From positions 15,450,839 to 15,514,838 of the forward strand of contig CAMGYJ010000002.1 of assembly GCA_946122785.1 (NCBI GenBank): a stretch of DNA of 64,000 nt. The letters run 5' to 3'. The DNA is from Linum tenue (taxonomy: Eukaryota; Streptophyta; Magnoliopsida; Malpighiales; Linaceae). A program made the translations under genes and the position numbers. The notes beneath the pieces are model-generated. The model had not been told where the DNA came from. It did no database searches and saw only the letters and a program-made list of their open reading frames with translations. How positions within the stretch are numbered: position 1 is the first letter of the stretch; each line of letters begins with the position of its first letter. Positions 23,253-35,706 of this stretch are shown piece by piece.

Positions 23253-23510
23253 TACCACTATGGTACATACTGGTACTGAATGTCTCAAAAAAAATTATTC
23301 CGATAATATATCAAAGTGAATATCATTTTGAAAAATACAATTTATTTGATTTATCTGTTAAAAAAAAATTTAAATTCCGACTTAAAATGAAAGAGATATA
23401 ACCCTTTAAATTTAAAGGGGAAATGATCAGGGGTCTTCCATATACGATGATGTGGCAGGTTATACGAGGTTATTGACCATAAAGTTAAACATCTGATCCG
23501 CTCTCTCCGG
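23253..23510. other. Unassigned sequence
   Basis: Short AT-rich stretch linking two nested transposon complexes; it begins with GTACCAC words like those before 16400. Nothing coding is visible. Confidence 0.35.
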
Positions 23511-24829
23511 CAGGGCTGGAAAAATAGACCAGACCGTTTGAAAAAGTTTGGACCAAACCAGATCGCACAGTTTGATCCGGACCATAGACCGTGAAGAATG
23601 GTCTGGTCAATGGTCTGCATTATATGAAGTTTTGATCTCTTGGTCTGGTGTGGTCTAGACCGCGGTTTACCGGACCAAACCGTTGATCTAGCCGACTTCC
23701 CAATACATGTTAGTATCCCACTCGACCACTCTCCCAACTCCCCCAACGAGACTCAAGTCTTGAGAATCTCGTCCCCTCCTTCACTGAAAACCACATTTCA
23801 CTAGAGAAGAGAGACGATCATGTCTTCATATGACATTATGTTAATGTTTGTGACGTTATGGTGCGAGTTGGGATTCTTCGACTTTAATCTTTGTTATTTA
23901 CTAAGATTCTAGGGTGTCAAATAATTCATGCATGTTGGATATTATGTTTTAAGGCAAACAAAAAAAACTCCTCAGTTATTGGTCAATTTTTAGTGTGGTT
24001 GACTTAAAAAAGTGTTCACTTTGGTTCAGTGTGGTTTGCCTGGATAAGATCAGACCGCACAGGCGTGGTCTGGTCTGGGACCGTATAATACGCCAGGGTT
24101 AATCCGCTAACTGCATTATTCATTAGCAGATACTCACAGGGCCGGATTTTGGGCCACGTCGGCCAATGTTTCATCCAACGGAGGAGAGAGTCGGCGTGGT
24201 GGTGGCTCACTTAAGTGATCTGGAGATGGGCTTCCGTGTAGAAGCCGGCCCAGCGTGCAGCGCAGAAGACGAGCCGATTAATGGCTTTGTGGGCCCGACT
24301 TCAGTTTGGGCGGGATTTTGGAGAGGAGTGGAAAGAAACGAAAATTGTGGGCCTGCGTGGCCATGTGATATTTAAGTATGTATGTTTGTGTGGATATTTT
24401 AGTTGTTATTCAGTCGATATTATTCTGTGTTGATGTTACTTTGCATCATTGTTGAAATGAACTAGTATTCTTCGTCGCAAACCAATATCCATCATTAAAC
24501 TAATGTTTTAACGACGACCCAAAATAACCCAACTACTCGAAACTGATTACACCAATTTAGACTTCATGTTTAGGGTTTAGGGTTCGGGTTTTCAATTTGT
24601 GAAGGATTGGAATATTGTGTCTTACATCAAATTAAACACACTATCAAGTCCTACACACTATCAAGTCCTAATTACATAAGGCTTGCAACCTTAGTTAGAG
24701 CTGCCCGCCGAGGTCCCATGGGCCGAAGGCCCATTAATAATGATAGTTTTATGGTTTTGGGTCTGTGTTACGGTTTCGCGGTTAAGTGTTTAGGGTCTAG
24801 CTTAGGTTTGAATTGATATTAGTTCCATG

Positions 24830-26560
24830 TTTGGAAAAGTTTTTTGGACTTTTTGATATTCTAATAGGGCACTTTTTGGTAACTATTAAGATGTTTTCCA
24901 ACATTTATTTAAACATCTAGCACTTTTGGTAACTATTTTGGATTAGTGTACAAACTATCATATATTAGTTAGTGTGTGGTGGATATTATTTAGTTATATG
25001 GTGGATGTTAGTCATTGGGTTGTGGGATATTAGTATGTTATATTTACAATATTATTTAGTTTACACTAGATATTTGTCTGAGATGTTTGGATATTGTTCT
25101 GGTTTGTGTTAAGGTTTAGGATTTAGGGTTTAATGGTTTAGTTTTGAGGGTTTAGTTTTGGTTTGAATTTATATTAGTTCATGTTTTTTTGTATATTTGA
25201 CTAGGACGTTTGGCTATTCTAATGAGGCACTTTTGGTAACTGCCCATTAAATAGTAATAGTTTTTATGGTTTAAGGTTTGTGTTGGAAGAGGGTTAAGGG
25301 TTTTGGGTCTATATTTGGTTTGAAGTGACATTAGTTCATGTTTTTTGAAATTTTCTTGGAACGTTGGTATATTCTAATGTGGCACTTTTGGTAACTATTA
25401 AGATGTTGTCCAACGTTTATTTAACCATCTAGCACTTTTGGTAACTATTTGGATTAGTGTACAACTATAAGATATTAGTCAGTGTGTGGTGGATATTATT
25501 TAGTATATGGTGGATATTGTTTAGTGTGTGGTGGATGTTAGTCAATGTGTTGTGGATATTATTCTGTTATATTTACAATATTATTTAGGTTACACTAAAT
25601 TTTTTCCGAGATGTTTGGATATTGTTCTGTAGGGTTTGTGTTAAGGTTTAGGGTTTAATGGTTTGTTTTGAGGGTTTAGTTTTGGTTGAATTTATATTAG
25701 TTCATGTTTTGGTATATTTGACTGAGACGTTTGGATATTCTAATGAGGCACTTTTGGTAACTGCCCATTAAAATAATAATAGTTTTTATGGTTTAGGGTT
25801 TGTGTTAGGAAGAGGGTTAAGGGTTTTGGGTCCAGCTTTGGTTTGAAGTGATATTAGTTCATGTTTTTTCGGAAATTTTCTTGGACGTTTGTATATTCTA
25901 ATGGGGCACTTTTGGTAAACTATTAAGATGTTGTCCAACGTTTATTTAAGCATCTAGCACTTTTGGTAACTATTTGGATTAGTGTACAACTATCCTATAT
26001 TAGTTAGTGTGTGGTGGATGTTAGTCAGTGTGTTGTGGATATTATTTTAGTGTGTGTTGGATGGTTAGTCAGTGTGTTGTGGATTTTAGTCTGTAATATT
26101 TACAATATTATTTAGGTGTCACTAGATATTTGTTAGAGATATTTGGATATTGTTCTGTAGGGTTTAGGGTTTAAGGGTTTAATGGTTTAGTTTTTAGGGT
26201 TTAGTTTTGGCTTGAATTGATATTAGTTCATGTTTTTGTGTATTTGACTGGGACGTTTGGATGTTCCAATGGAGAGCTTTTGGTAACTGCCCATTAAATA
26301 ATAATAGTTTTATGGTTTAGGGTTTGTGTTGTGAAGAGTGTTTAGGTTCTAGCCTTTGGTTGAAGTGATATTAGTTCATGTTTTCGGAAATTTTCTTGGA
26401 CGTTTGTATATTCTAATGGGGCACTTTTGGTAACTATTAAAATGTTGTCCAACATTTATTTAAACATCTAGCACTTTAGGTAACTATTTTCATTAGTGTA
26501 CAACTATCAAATATTAGTTTAGTGTGTGACGGATATTAGGCTGTTATATTTACAATATTA
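24830..26560. repeat. Tandem repeat field 1, about 513-524-bp unit, four copies
   Basis: The phrase GGCACTTTTGGTAACTATTA recurs at about 24868, 25381, 25905 and 26420, giving periods of 513-524 bp. Each unit also contains CATCTAGCAC, GTGTGTGGTGGATATTA, a TTTAGGGTTTAG-rich stretch and TTAGTTCATG. Copies differ by small indels and the last is shortened. TTTAGGGTT words here resemble plant telomere-like TTTAGGG, but they are scattered and do not form a telomeric array. No coding frame. Confidence 0.85.
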
Positions 26561-26689
26561 TTTAGGGGTCACTAGATATTGGTCTAAGACGTTTGGATAT
26601 TATTCTGTAGGGTTTGTGTTAAGGTTTAGGGTTTAGGGTTAAGGGTTTTAATTGGTTAGTTTGAGAGTTTAGTGATTAGGGTTTTAGAG

Positions 26690-27600
26690 TTAAGTTTTGT
26701 TTGTTTAGGGTTTAGGGTTCGGATTTAGGGTACAACTATTAGGTATTAGTTAGTGTGTTGTGGATATTTGTCATTCTTAGTTGTAATATCTTTTATTGAT
26801 CACATGATTTTTCTCTGAAATATTGGGATATGTTTCTGGGTTGTGTGGATATTTATTTGAACCTGAAGAAATATTCCTTAGTTCATGTGTTTGGATATTT
26901 TGTGTGGAACCTTTGAATATTCTCGGCTTGGGCAAACAATTATAGTTTTTATTTTTTATAGTTTAGTGATTAGGGTTTTAGAGTTTATGGTTTAGTTTTG
27001 TTTGTTTAGGGTTTAGCGTTTAGGGGTTAGGGTTCGGGTTTAGGTACAACTATTAGATATTAGTTATTGTGATGTGGATATTTGTCATTCTTAGTTGTAA
27101 TATCTTTTATTGATCACAAGATTTTTCTCTGAAATATTGGGATATTTTTCTGGATTGTGGGGATATTTATTTGAACCTGAAGAAATATTCATTCAGTTCA
27201 CGTGTTTGGATATTTGTGTGGAACCTTTGAATATTCTCGTTTTGGGAAACAATAGTTTTTATGTTTTAGAGTTTAGTGATTAGGATTTTAGAGTTTAGGG
27301 TTTAGTTTGTTTGTTAGGGTTCAGGGGGCAGGGTTCGGGTTTAGGGTACAACTATTAAATATTAGTTAGTGTGATGCGGATATTTGTTATTCTTAGTTGT
27401 AATATCTTTTATTGATCACAGGATTTTTCTCCAAAATATTGGGATATTTTTCTGGGTTATGTGGATATTTATTTGAACTTTAGGAAATATTCATTTAGTT
27501 CATATGTATGGATATTTGTGTGGAACTTTTGAATATTCTCGGCTTGGGCAAACAATAATAATTTTTATTTTTTAGAGTTTAGTGATTGGTTTGTGGTACA
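26690..27600. repeat. Tandem repeat field 2, about 303-313-bp unit, three copies
   Basis: TTGTAATATCTTTTATTGAT recurs at about 26781, 27094 and 27397. Units share TTGGGATATTTTTCTGG, GGATATTTATTTGAAC, GTTTGGATATTTGTG and CGGGTTTAGGGTACAACTAT. This field follows field 1 directly and shares its GGATATT-rich style, but the unit is different. Confidence 0.85.
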
Positions 27601-27659
27601 ACTTTAGGGTTTAATTTTGTTTGTTTAGGGTTCACGGTTTAGGGTACAACTATTTGATA

Positions 27660-28400
27660 TTAGTTTTGCAATGAATGGATATTAGAAGGGTGTCTATGTG
27701 GACGTGTATGACAAGGTTTGTGGTTTTTACATGGATTGGTTTTGTGGCGATCTTCATTGATGTCCTTGTTGAGTTGTTTATCATTTCCAATTCAGAGTCG
27801 GATGATGACGATAACACCAGTGAAACTGTATCCATGTTGTGGGGGAGTCTTATCCTTATTTATTTATCTACTTACTAGTATCATTGTTGAAATGAACTAT
27901 TATTCTGTGTTCAGTATCCATCCTTCACCAACCCAGTATCCATGTCTTTATTAAACTATGCGGATATTAGTTTAGGACGATCGAATATTTGGTTGTGTTA
28001 TATCAAGACTCACCTAAGTAATATTGGACCTCACAGAACTAATATGAGAGCATAATATCCAGACAACGCAGATTAATATCCATATATTTCATAACTAATA
28101 TCCAGACCCTAACATAATAATATTCCAGAATAACAAACTCAAATTCATAATAAAAAAGAGTTCTTTATCGACAAACCGCGATAAAACTAGTATTCAATGC
28201 CATTACAACTTGGCAATCCCAGAATCTCAAATCCGAAAAAGCACAAGCACATAAGAAATGAGAAAGCAATAGTTTTAGCCAGTGATGTGCCTCCACCTCC
28301 CCTTCTCATGGAGGAGCTGGAATCGAACAGCTTTTGGATCTTGTCATCTTGCAAAATTCCTGAAATACATGGAAAGAAATCATTAGGCATATGCACAGTC
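27660..28400. other. Central unique segment of the repeat-built element
   Basis: Between the left and right repeat fields lies mostly unique sequence. A 67-codon plus frame starts with ATG at 27675 and has a hydrophobic core and an acidic SNSESDDDD stretch. On the minus strand, 28193-28360 is preceded by TTTCAG and reads GILQDDKIQKLFDSSSSM, then a Gly-rich linker and a hydrophobic segment, then a stop; it looks like a terminal exon of a tail-anchored or membrane protein. Neither is recognised. A phrase near 27882 (ATCATTGTTGAAATGAACTA) also occurs at 24445 near the left end. Confidence 0.35.
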
Positions 28401-28489
28401 CAGACTAATATCCATATAGGGCATACAGATATCCAGACCTAGCATACAAATATCCATGCATCATGGGCATGCTAAATATCGACATTCAA

Positions 28490-29075
28490 CAAATTGGTAT
28501 CCCAAACATGTTAAATAATATTTTAGGTCAACAAACTACCATATTAACGAGCAAAACTCAGAACCCCCAAAACAATATCCACATTCAAACAAAATGATAT
28601 CCTAGGCATGCTAGATAATATCCCCGATCGACAAACTACCTATTAACCAGCAGAACTCAGAACCCCCCAAACAATATCCACATCCAACAAACTGATATCC
28701 AAATCATGCTAAATAATATCACATGTCAACAAACTACTATATTAACGAGCAAAACTCAGAACCCCCCAAATAATATCCACATTCAACGAACTGGTATCCC
28801 AAACATGCTAAATAATATCTCATGTCAACAAATTACTATATTAACAAGCAAACTCAGAACCCCCCAAACAATATCCACATTCAACGAACTGGTATCCCAA
28901 GCATGCTTAATAATATCACATGTCAACAAACTACTATATTAACGAGCAAAACTCAAAACCCCCCAAACAATATCCACATTCAACGAACTGGTATCCCAAG
29001 CATGCTAAATAATATCTCAAGTCAACAAACTAACATATTAACGAGTAAAACTCAGAACCCCCCAAATCGAATCCC
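28490..29075. repeat. Tandem repeat field 3, about 99-bp unit, six copies
   Basis: The phrase (A/G)AACCCCCCAAA recurs at about 28561, 28659, 28759, 28857, 28956 and 29054, a period of 98-100 bp. Each unit holds AATATCCACATTCAAC, a TGGTATCCCAA(A/G)CATG word, AATAATATC and GTCAACAAACTA. AATATCC is the complement of the GGATATT that dominates the left half. An open frame running through copies (28706-29154) is a by-product of the repeat length being a multiple of three in places. Confidence 0.9.
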
Positions 29076-29665
29076 AAGGCATAGAAAGCGAATCTCAAAT
29101 CCCCCCGACAAGAATCCCAGATTCCTAACAACAAATCTCAAATCCAAAAAATGAAGCAAAATCAAAAAGAACTCAAATCCAGTTGAATCCATGAACCCTA
29201 ATCAAATAACAAGAATCCCAAATCTCCCAAATCTAATCTCAGATCCCAACCACAGAAAATCCCAGATCCCCCAAATCGAAAGAAACCCAAATCCCCCAAA
29301 TCAAAAGAAACCCAAATCCCCCAAAACGAATCCCAAGGCACAGAAAGCGAACCTCAAATCCCCCGACAAGAATCCCAGATCCCCAACAACGAATCTCAGA
29401 TCCAAAATGCGAAGCAAAAAAAAATTCAGATCTAGTCGAATCCGTGAAACCCTAAATCAAATATAAAGAATCCCGAATCTCCCAAATCAAATCCCAGATC
29501 CCAGACATAGAAAATCTCAGATCCCCCAAATCGAATCCCAGGGCACAGAAAGCGAATCTCAAATCCCCCGACAAAAATCCCAGATCCCCAACAATGAATC
29601 TCAGATCCAAAAAACGAAGCAAAAAAAAAAAAAACTCAAATCCAGTCGAATCCATGAAACCCTAA
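29076..29665. repeat. Tandem repeat field 4, about 205-260-bp unit, three copies
   Basis: The word AGAAAGCGAA(T/C)CTCAAATC recurs at about 29084, 29343 and 29549. Units are full of AATCCCAGATCCCC, CCCCCAAATC and AAACCCTAAATCAAAT words. Purine-poor, C-rich low-complexity sequence; open frames here are compositional artefacts. Confidence 0.85.
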
Positions 29666-29689
29666 ATCAAATATATGTAATCCAACATT

Positions 29690-30130
29690 TCGTATCCATG
29701 AATCAAGGAAGGAAAATGGTAAAACACCTACCTCAAAGATTTGCCTTCACCGTCGCGTTGGTGCCCTCAATGAATCAGGAGAAAGGAAGATGCTTACCTC
29801 AAAAACTTTCTTCTCTTCGCAGCCGGTGTCGTCGTCTTCCTCGCGCTGCCGATGTCGTCGTCTTCCTCGCTCTACCGGCGTCGATGTCTTCCTTCTTGCT
29901 CGGCTGACTTTTTCTTCCTTCAAGCACCGCTACCGGCATCACCAAGCACCAGCTTATTCTCCTTGCGTTGTCGTCTTCTTCCCGCCCGCGGTCCTCATCG
30001 CCGCCGTCGTGTTTCTCACAGCCGCCATTGTGAGAGGTTTTTGCGTTAGAGAGAGAGAGAGAAGAGGCTGGTCGAGAATTTTGGAGAGTGAGAGAGAAAG
30101 GAAAATGAGTGATGGAGAAAAAATAGGAGA
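29690..30130 (-). other. GC-rich exon-like block near right end of repeat-built element
   Basis: Read on the minus strand, a purine-rich leader with GAGAGAGAGA (about 30045-30060) is followed by an ATG at about 30027 and a short Ala/Thr-rich frame, then GAGGTAAGC near 29797 and GAGGTAGGTG near 29730, both good splice-donor matches. Plus-strand frames over the same bases are Arg/Ser-rich and unconvincing. It may be the promoter and first exons of a captured or element-encoded transcript running leftward. Function unknown. Confidence 0.35.
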
Positions 30131-30444
30131 TTAAACAGAAATAAAAGAGTAGGATTTTTTAGAATTGTGGGACCCAATTTTTTGAAATTTGGGAAGATGC
30201 TTGATTTAGCCAAACCGCATGTTTCTCTCTTCCCCTCACATGGTGGCGCCGATCCTCCTCCACCGTCGGATCACAGCTCGCCGACGTGGCCTCCCATCCA
30301 GCCCTGTTAGTATATACTAACAGCTTATGCTGTTAGCAGAATAACCATATTGCGTATAATATATGTCTGATCTCTGGTCTATACTTTTAGTCTCTCGATT
30401 TGGACCGTAAATCGTCTAGACCAGACCACACTGTTTCCCGGCTA

Positions 30445-31273
30445 CGACTATGAGATTGCTATCTAGCACTCTAATCAAGCTAGTTAAGTGTTTTCATCTT
30501 GGGCCTCGTTGGCAAGCCTATCGGTTCAGTGTTTGGAGTTTGAGCTCTGCAAGATTGGGCTTCGAGTATTGGCTGACTTGCCATTCACTTCGTTGTCTAT
30601 GCTGCGCCATGCGAACACCGACTATCCAGAAACCCAATATCCAGAGCTTTCTGAAAAGACACTTTATTGATTGACAATGGTAGGGACCACGAACGACCTT
30701 TACAATTTCTAACAAACCTACTCCTCTAGTTCTTTACTTCTTAGCTTGTTGCTAGTTGCTACCTGCCACCTATCCTCCGCCACTTCACGTTCGCCTTTTG
30801 TCTTGTCCTATGCGGACGCTGGAGCCGAATTGCCGTCCGCCAGACATATAATACCCCTTTCTTTCTGCAGGCCTCGTGTTAGTCACAGCTAGACTCCAGA
30901 ACCAACAGAGCCACAAAATTCCTATTCAATTCACTTTCGGATCAACCTTTTGATTCCCCCTTCTTAATTACTTATATACTCTTGTACTAATCTTTTTTTA
31001 TGGGCTTGTGTGTAATCCACTAACAACCGCAAAAAAGCTGAAGGCCGAACCCCGTTTCATCTCTCTCACTCGATTGCCTACAAAGAGTCGGAAATCCCTT
31101 CGCTTTTCGCCTCTGTCCTCGTTCCTTCCTTACATTCTCCGTTGGGTTGGCTCTGGTTGGCCGATTTCTGTTACCCCTTTGAGAATTTCGGATTCGGATT
31201 GTTTCTCTGGGGCGATCTGGTTGTCCTTTGTTTTCTTGATCTGTTCTCTGTGAAGGGTGAGGGAAAGGGGATA
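30445..31273 (+). promoter_or_regulatory. Upstream region of squalene synthase
   Basis: About 830 bp between the transposon complex and the squalene synthase start codon. Pyrimidine-rich leader sequence (31050-31270, many TCTC and TTCC words) is typical of a plant 5' untranslated region. TATA-like words occur near 30973 (TTATATACTC), but I cannot fix the transcription start. No other gene is visible. Confidence 0.35.
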
Positions 31274-34200
31274 ATGGGGACTTTGAGGGCGATTCTGAAG
31301 CACCCAGATGATGTTTACCCGCTATTGAAGCTCAAAATGGCGGCGAGGAGCGCCGAGAAGCAGATCCCGCCGCAGCCTCATTGGGGATTCTGTTACACAA
31401 TGCTTCACAAGGTGTCTCGTAGCTTTGCTCTTGTGATTCAACAGCTGGGAACCGAGCTCCGTGACGCTGTAAGCTTCTTCTGCTCTTTTTTTTCTTTTTA
31501 AAAAGGTTTTGCCTTGGGAATTTGATTTGCGAATTCTTTGAGCTACTGTGATTTCCCCCCACTGAATTCTGCATTTGCTCGTTGCTTTGATAAGCTATGC
31601 ATCACTTTTTCGATTGACAAGTGTTACTATGCTGCTGCTTTACTTTCTTTCTTTTCCACGTTCATGCATGATTTGGGTAAAAGGGAAAAGACTGGTGTGC
31701 AGTTTTAGTAATCTAATCTCTGATTCTTGAGGTGTAAAGTGTGAATGATTTAATGGCCACAAATGACCTTTCAACTGTATCAATTTTCCACAAGCAAGAT
31801 ATCATCTTTCTTTATGACTTTTCGTTCACGATAGTGACACGCACTAAAAGGCTTGAAATATGTGTTTTCTCTGCAAATTCGATGTCTTTTTTTCTTTTCT
31901 CAAAATCGGAAAATTTGCTTGATTTTGGTGATTATGGTTGAGATTGTTGTACTATTGACTGTTATCGAGTCTTAACGACAAGTGAAGCTATTCATGAAAT
32001 TGGACTCGTTGTTGGCCTGAAGCTATTATTATCTTTCTCTACCCAGTGAATGTTAATGGTGCTATGGAACTTTGATCTGTACCAAGTACCAACAACACGA
32101 CGATCTCTGATTGCCTTTATATTATACCTCATCCTTGTCTACTTGTGCGCCAGAACTTGATAAACATATTTCTAGCCAGGCTATATTTTGAGGGTTGCAC
32201 TTGCATAAATAGTCAATCTGCTAAGTTGCTGTTCCTTTTTTGCCTTGATTTTTGCAGGTATGCATCTTCTACTTGGTTCTTCGAGCCCTTGACACAGTTG
32301 GTTTGTCTCTATCTATGAAACTAGACTCTGATATTGTCTTTATGTTTATCTCTTACTATGTGGTTTATTGTGTCTAAAAATGTCAACTAGCTTGACTTAT
32401 GCTTCAGACTTAACCAGTGAGTTTAATCATTATTATGAAAATCAAGCCAACTTTCAGATAACTTAACTGAATTTTGAGTTGATCTTTCTGTTTAAGACCA
32501 CCATCACAAAGCCTCATTTTTCAGTGGTGACCGCAGTCTGTGGCAACTGCTATATTTGGAGTGTGTGAAAATGGAGGAAGAATTCTTTTCCACTTGGTGC
32601 TGCGAGTCAATGGATGTTTATGTACTGTTCTGTTCTGTTAATTATTTTGTAGAGGATGATACAAGCATAGCTACAGATATAAAGGTGCCTATTCTGAATG
32701 CTTTTCACCGTCACATATATGACAAGGAGTGGCACTTTTCATGTGAGTCTTAAGACCTCCTTAGTGCTCCTTCTGAAAGCTTCACTTATGAAAGTATTCT
32801 ATATTACCGTTTTTTCCAAATTTCAGTTTTCTGGATGTAATATACTAAAAAACTTGATTCCTTAAACTGGAATCCTTCTGCTCACACGGGCTAATTCTTT
32901 CATTTGCTTAAGGTGGTACGAAGGAGTATAAAGTTCTGATGGACGAGTTTCACCATGTTTCGACTGCGTTCCTAGAGCTGGGAAAAGGGTATGTATCTTA
33001 TGAACATAATTGGACCCGGCCTTTTTTCTGAAGTTCTTGTGCCATGTTTTTTCCACACGACCGTAACATAATTTCCAGCTTAGATGTCTGTAGCAAGATT
33101 AGTACTTATACTGCGGATTCACCCTTAAGTTATGCGATTTACTCTTTGATAATATTGACCTTTATTTACAGCACCTGATTCTAGGATCGTAGTTTACGTG
33201 TGGGCAGAAAGATTTACATATATGACCAGATTTGAGCACAACTAGACAATAACCTTTCGAGTATACAGCTAGAGTTGTGGAGCAATTTAGTGATGGATGT
33301 ATTTTGCAGCTGTAGAGGTTAGGCTGGTATGTTCTAGCAGAGTAGCATTTACAAGTTTGTGAGTTAGTTTGCAGATATTGTGTATATTGCTCCAAATCTA
33401 ATGATTTACAGTGAATTATTGTGATAACTCGCAAATATTGAAGCTTTAAGCGCATTTACCCATTGATATTTATTTGTTTCTATGACCCTGTGCTTGAGAA
33501 TGTCTCATTAAATTAAAATGTTTTACAGCTATCAGGAGGCGATCGAGGATATCACCCAAAGAATGGGTGCTGGTATGGCAAAATTTATCTGCAAAGAGGT
33601 TAGTTATACTGGTTTTTTTATATGGAACCTTTGATAGGACATGTATTGATGGGAACGAACAAGCCTAGTTGGTAGATGATTCGAAAGGCTGATATAATTA
33701 TGTGCTTCACGTATTGATGCAACATACAAATTGGAAATGGGAATGCATTACTATAATTGCAAGTACAAGTGAAATGCGAGTGAGATATATGTTTAAGCTT
33801 CAGATTCTGCTTTCTAATTTTGAACTTAAAACATTCAAATGATCCAGGTGGAAACAGTTGATGACTACGATGAGTATTGCCACTATGTAGCAGGACTTGT
33901 GGGACTAGGACTGTCAAAGCTTTTCCATGCTTCAGGAAAGGAAGATTTACAACCAGACAGCCTGTCCAATTCAATGGGATTATTTCTTCAGGTATCACCA
34001 TTGTGCATATCTAAAAGTGATTTTCACTTGAAATGTTAAATTTTGTCCGGGCTTTGACATCTTTGTACTTCTACACGTGTCTTACTTGATAATTTGGGGA
34101 AAAAACAGAAAACAAACATCATTCGAGATTATTTGGAAGATATAAATGAGATACCTAAGTCGCGCATGTTTTGGCCTCGTGAAATCTGGAGCAAGTATGT

Positions 34201-35706
34201 TGACAAACTTGAGGTAAGTAGAAAATTTGTCGCCAAACATGCACGCAAGACACTGTTCTGGGTAATAGTTCTTGTCTGACTGGCATTTCTTCATATTACA
34301 ACCCTCAGGACTTGAAGTACGAAGAAAATTCAGTGAAGGCAGTGCAATGTTTGAATGATATGGTCACCAATGCATTGATACACATGGATGACTGTGTGAA
34401 GTACATGTCTGATCTTAGAGATCCTGCTATATTTCGGTTTTGTGCCATTCCTCAGGTAGGAGAATCTGCAGCTGACAATGAAGAACCTTTTTGTGTTCAC
34501 AAATTTCTTTCTATGAAATATGAATGCATTAGCATGCCCCTGGCTCAAACAAATTTGTAAATCAAATGTTCCACTTGGTCTCATTCCATTTCTTGTGGTT
34601 TTCTTTTCAATAAGCAGGCTTCTGGTGTTCTTTTGCCGGTGCTTTATTCAAACTTCAATTGTGGTGTTTTTACCCCACTTGTACCAAGATCATTTTTCTT
34701 TGTTGACCTTAGGTTATTTATACATGTGCCTATTTTTGTAGTCCTAGGGAAAAAGTTTCCTTAGTCATGAGTAGTTTGTGAAATGTTGTATTTTCAACTC
34801 CTGTTTTTATCAGTCACTAGTGAGCTTGCTTCTCATTTGAGTTCCATCAATTGATAGATAATGGCAATTGGAACTCTGGCAATGTGCTATAACAACATCG
34901 AAGTCTTCAGAGGAGTTGTGAAGATGAGGCGTGGTAAGATTGATCTATACTGTGATTTTCTTTCTAGTGAATCCAAGAATGTAGCAAACACAATATCATG
35001 TGAGAATATGTTAATTGATGGTCTACACTTTGTTCATTTGTCTCTAGGTCTTACTGCTAAAATTATTAATGGCACAAAAACCATGGCTGATGTTTATGGG
35101 GCTTTCTATGACTTCTCTTGTATGCTGAAGTCTAAGGTACAGTTTGTCTGTTAACTTCGCACGACTTAGTATCCTGCAATTGACTTGGGTACCAAATGCA
35201 AAGATACCTCCCAAAGCAGACTTGAGTAACTGTTGTGCGTTGCTGGGACCAAAATATGTAGGTTGACAAGAGTGATCCAAATGCATCAACAACATTAAGC
35301 AGATTGGAAGCTATCCAAAAGACCTGCCGAGAATCTGGATCTCTCACCAAAAGGTTTAGATATTGCATTATAATTGGACTTACATTTTTCTATGTTGCGT
35401 TATTTGGCTGACTTCTTTTGATTTTGGCAGGAACTCTTACATTCTGGAGAGCAAGAAGCAGCACAATCTCTTCCTGGTGAGTTCCTGATATTTATTCAGA
35501 GGTTTAACGTCAGCTTCATTCCGTACTAACTGTTCTAAATTTCTAATGAAATAAACATCATCTGCATCACAGTTTTGGCTACTATCATGACTTCTTTAAA
35601 AGAATGGCAACTGATTTTCTTTATTTCTGTTATACAGACTGTTGTGCTTATCATTATCCTAGCCATCATCTTCGCTCGTCTGACCGGCACCAACCCAGCC
35701 AACTAG
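31274..35706 (+). CDS. SQS1: Squalene synthase, 13 exons
   Basis: Joins two farnesyl diphosphates head-to-head and reduces the product with NADPH to squalene, the committed step to sterols and triterpenes, at the ER membrane. Exons: 31274-31468, 32258-32300, 32653-32742, 32913-32988, 33529-33598, 33848-33991, 34109-34213, 34309-34455, 34858-34933, 35048-35136, 35262-35353, 35431-35476, 35638-35706; total 1242 bp, 413 aa, the usual plant length. Both Asp-rich Mg-diphosphate motifs are present: DTVEDD (77-82) and DYLED (213-217). The C-terminus has the hydrophobic anchor [17 protein letters not shown] before a short tail. All introns are GT-AG and the frame is uninterrupted. The start [13 protein letters not shown] matches known plant enzymes. 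Downstream lie decayed pieces of a second copy. The symbol is by homology. Confidence 0.96.

Larger units (their letters stand above)
24084..30361. mobile_element. Repeat-built terminal-inverted-repeat element, probably MULE-like
   Basis: The ends form imperfect inverted repeats of roughly 120 bp, sharing TATAATACGC/TATTATACGC, GCTAAC(T/A)GCAT, ACAGGGC(C/T)GGAT and GGCCACGTCGGC. Between them lie two GC-rich blocks near the ends (24150-24370 and 29700-30060) and four fields of tandem repeats (listed separately). GGATATT dominates the left half and its complement AATATCC the right half, so the interior is roughly mirror-arranged. No transposase is recognisable. Long inverted repeats plus subterminal tandem arrays recall VANDAL-type MULEs, but I could not identify a target duplication, so the class is an inference. 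Confidence 0.5.
23511..30444. mobile_element. hAT-like element (GGTCTGGTC family) split by a larger element
   Basis: The left arm (23511-24083) starts CAGGGCTGGAAAAATAGACC and is filled with GGTCTGGTC, GACCAGACC and TGGTCTAGACCG words. The same words resume at 30364-30444, ending GTCTAGACCAGACCACACTG and then TTTCCCGGCTA. The two arms face each other and look like one hAT-type element opened by the 6.3-kb insertion at 24084-30361. I found no matching 8-bp duplication at the tips, so the limits are tentative. The arms carry no transposase. Confidence 0.5.

Noticed and set aside
24550..27650. TTTAGGGTT words suggesting an interstitial telomere
   Set aside because: The words are scattered within 300-520-bp tandem units and never form a run of TTTAGGG repeats.
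28490..29075. Regularly spaced repeats that could suggest a CRISPR array
   Set aside because: The copies are head-to-tail tandem units of about 99 bp with no unique spacers, inside a plant transposable element.
28706..29154. 110-codon open frame resembling a repetitive protein
   Set aside because: It runs straight through the 99-bp tandem array and on into the C-rich field; the frame is a product of the repeat unit, not a gene.
33162..33455. 97-codon minus-strand frame in the squalene synthase gene
   Set aside because: It lies in intron 4; its similarity to a frame at 36787-37035 comes from duplication of the intron, not from a coding gene.
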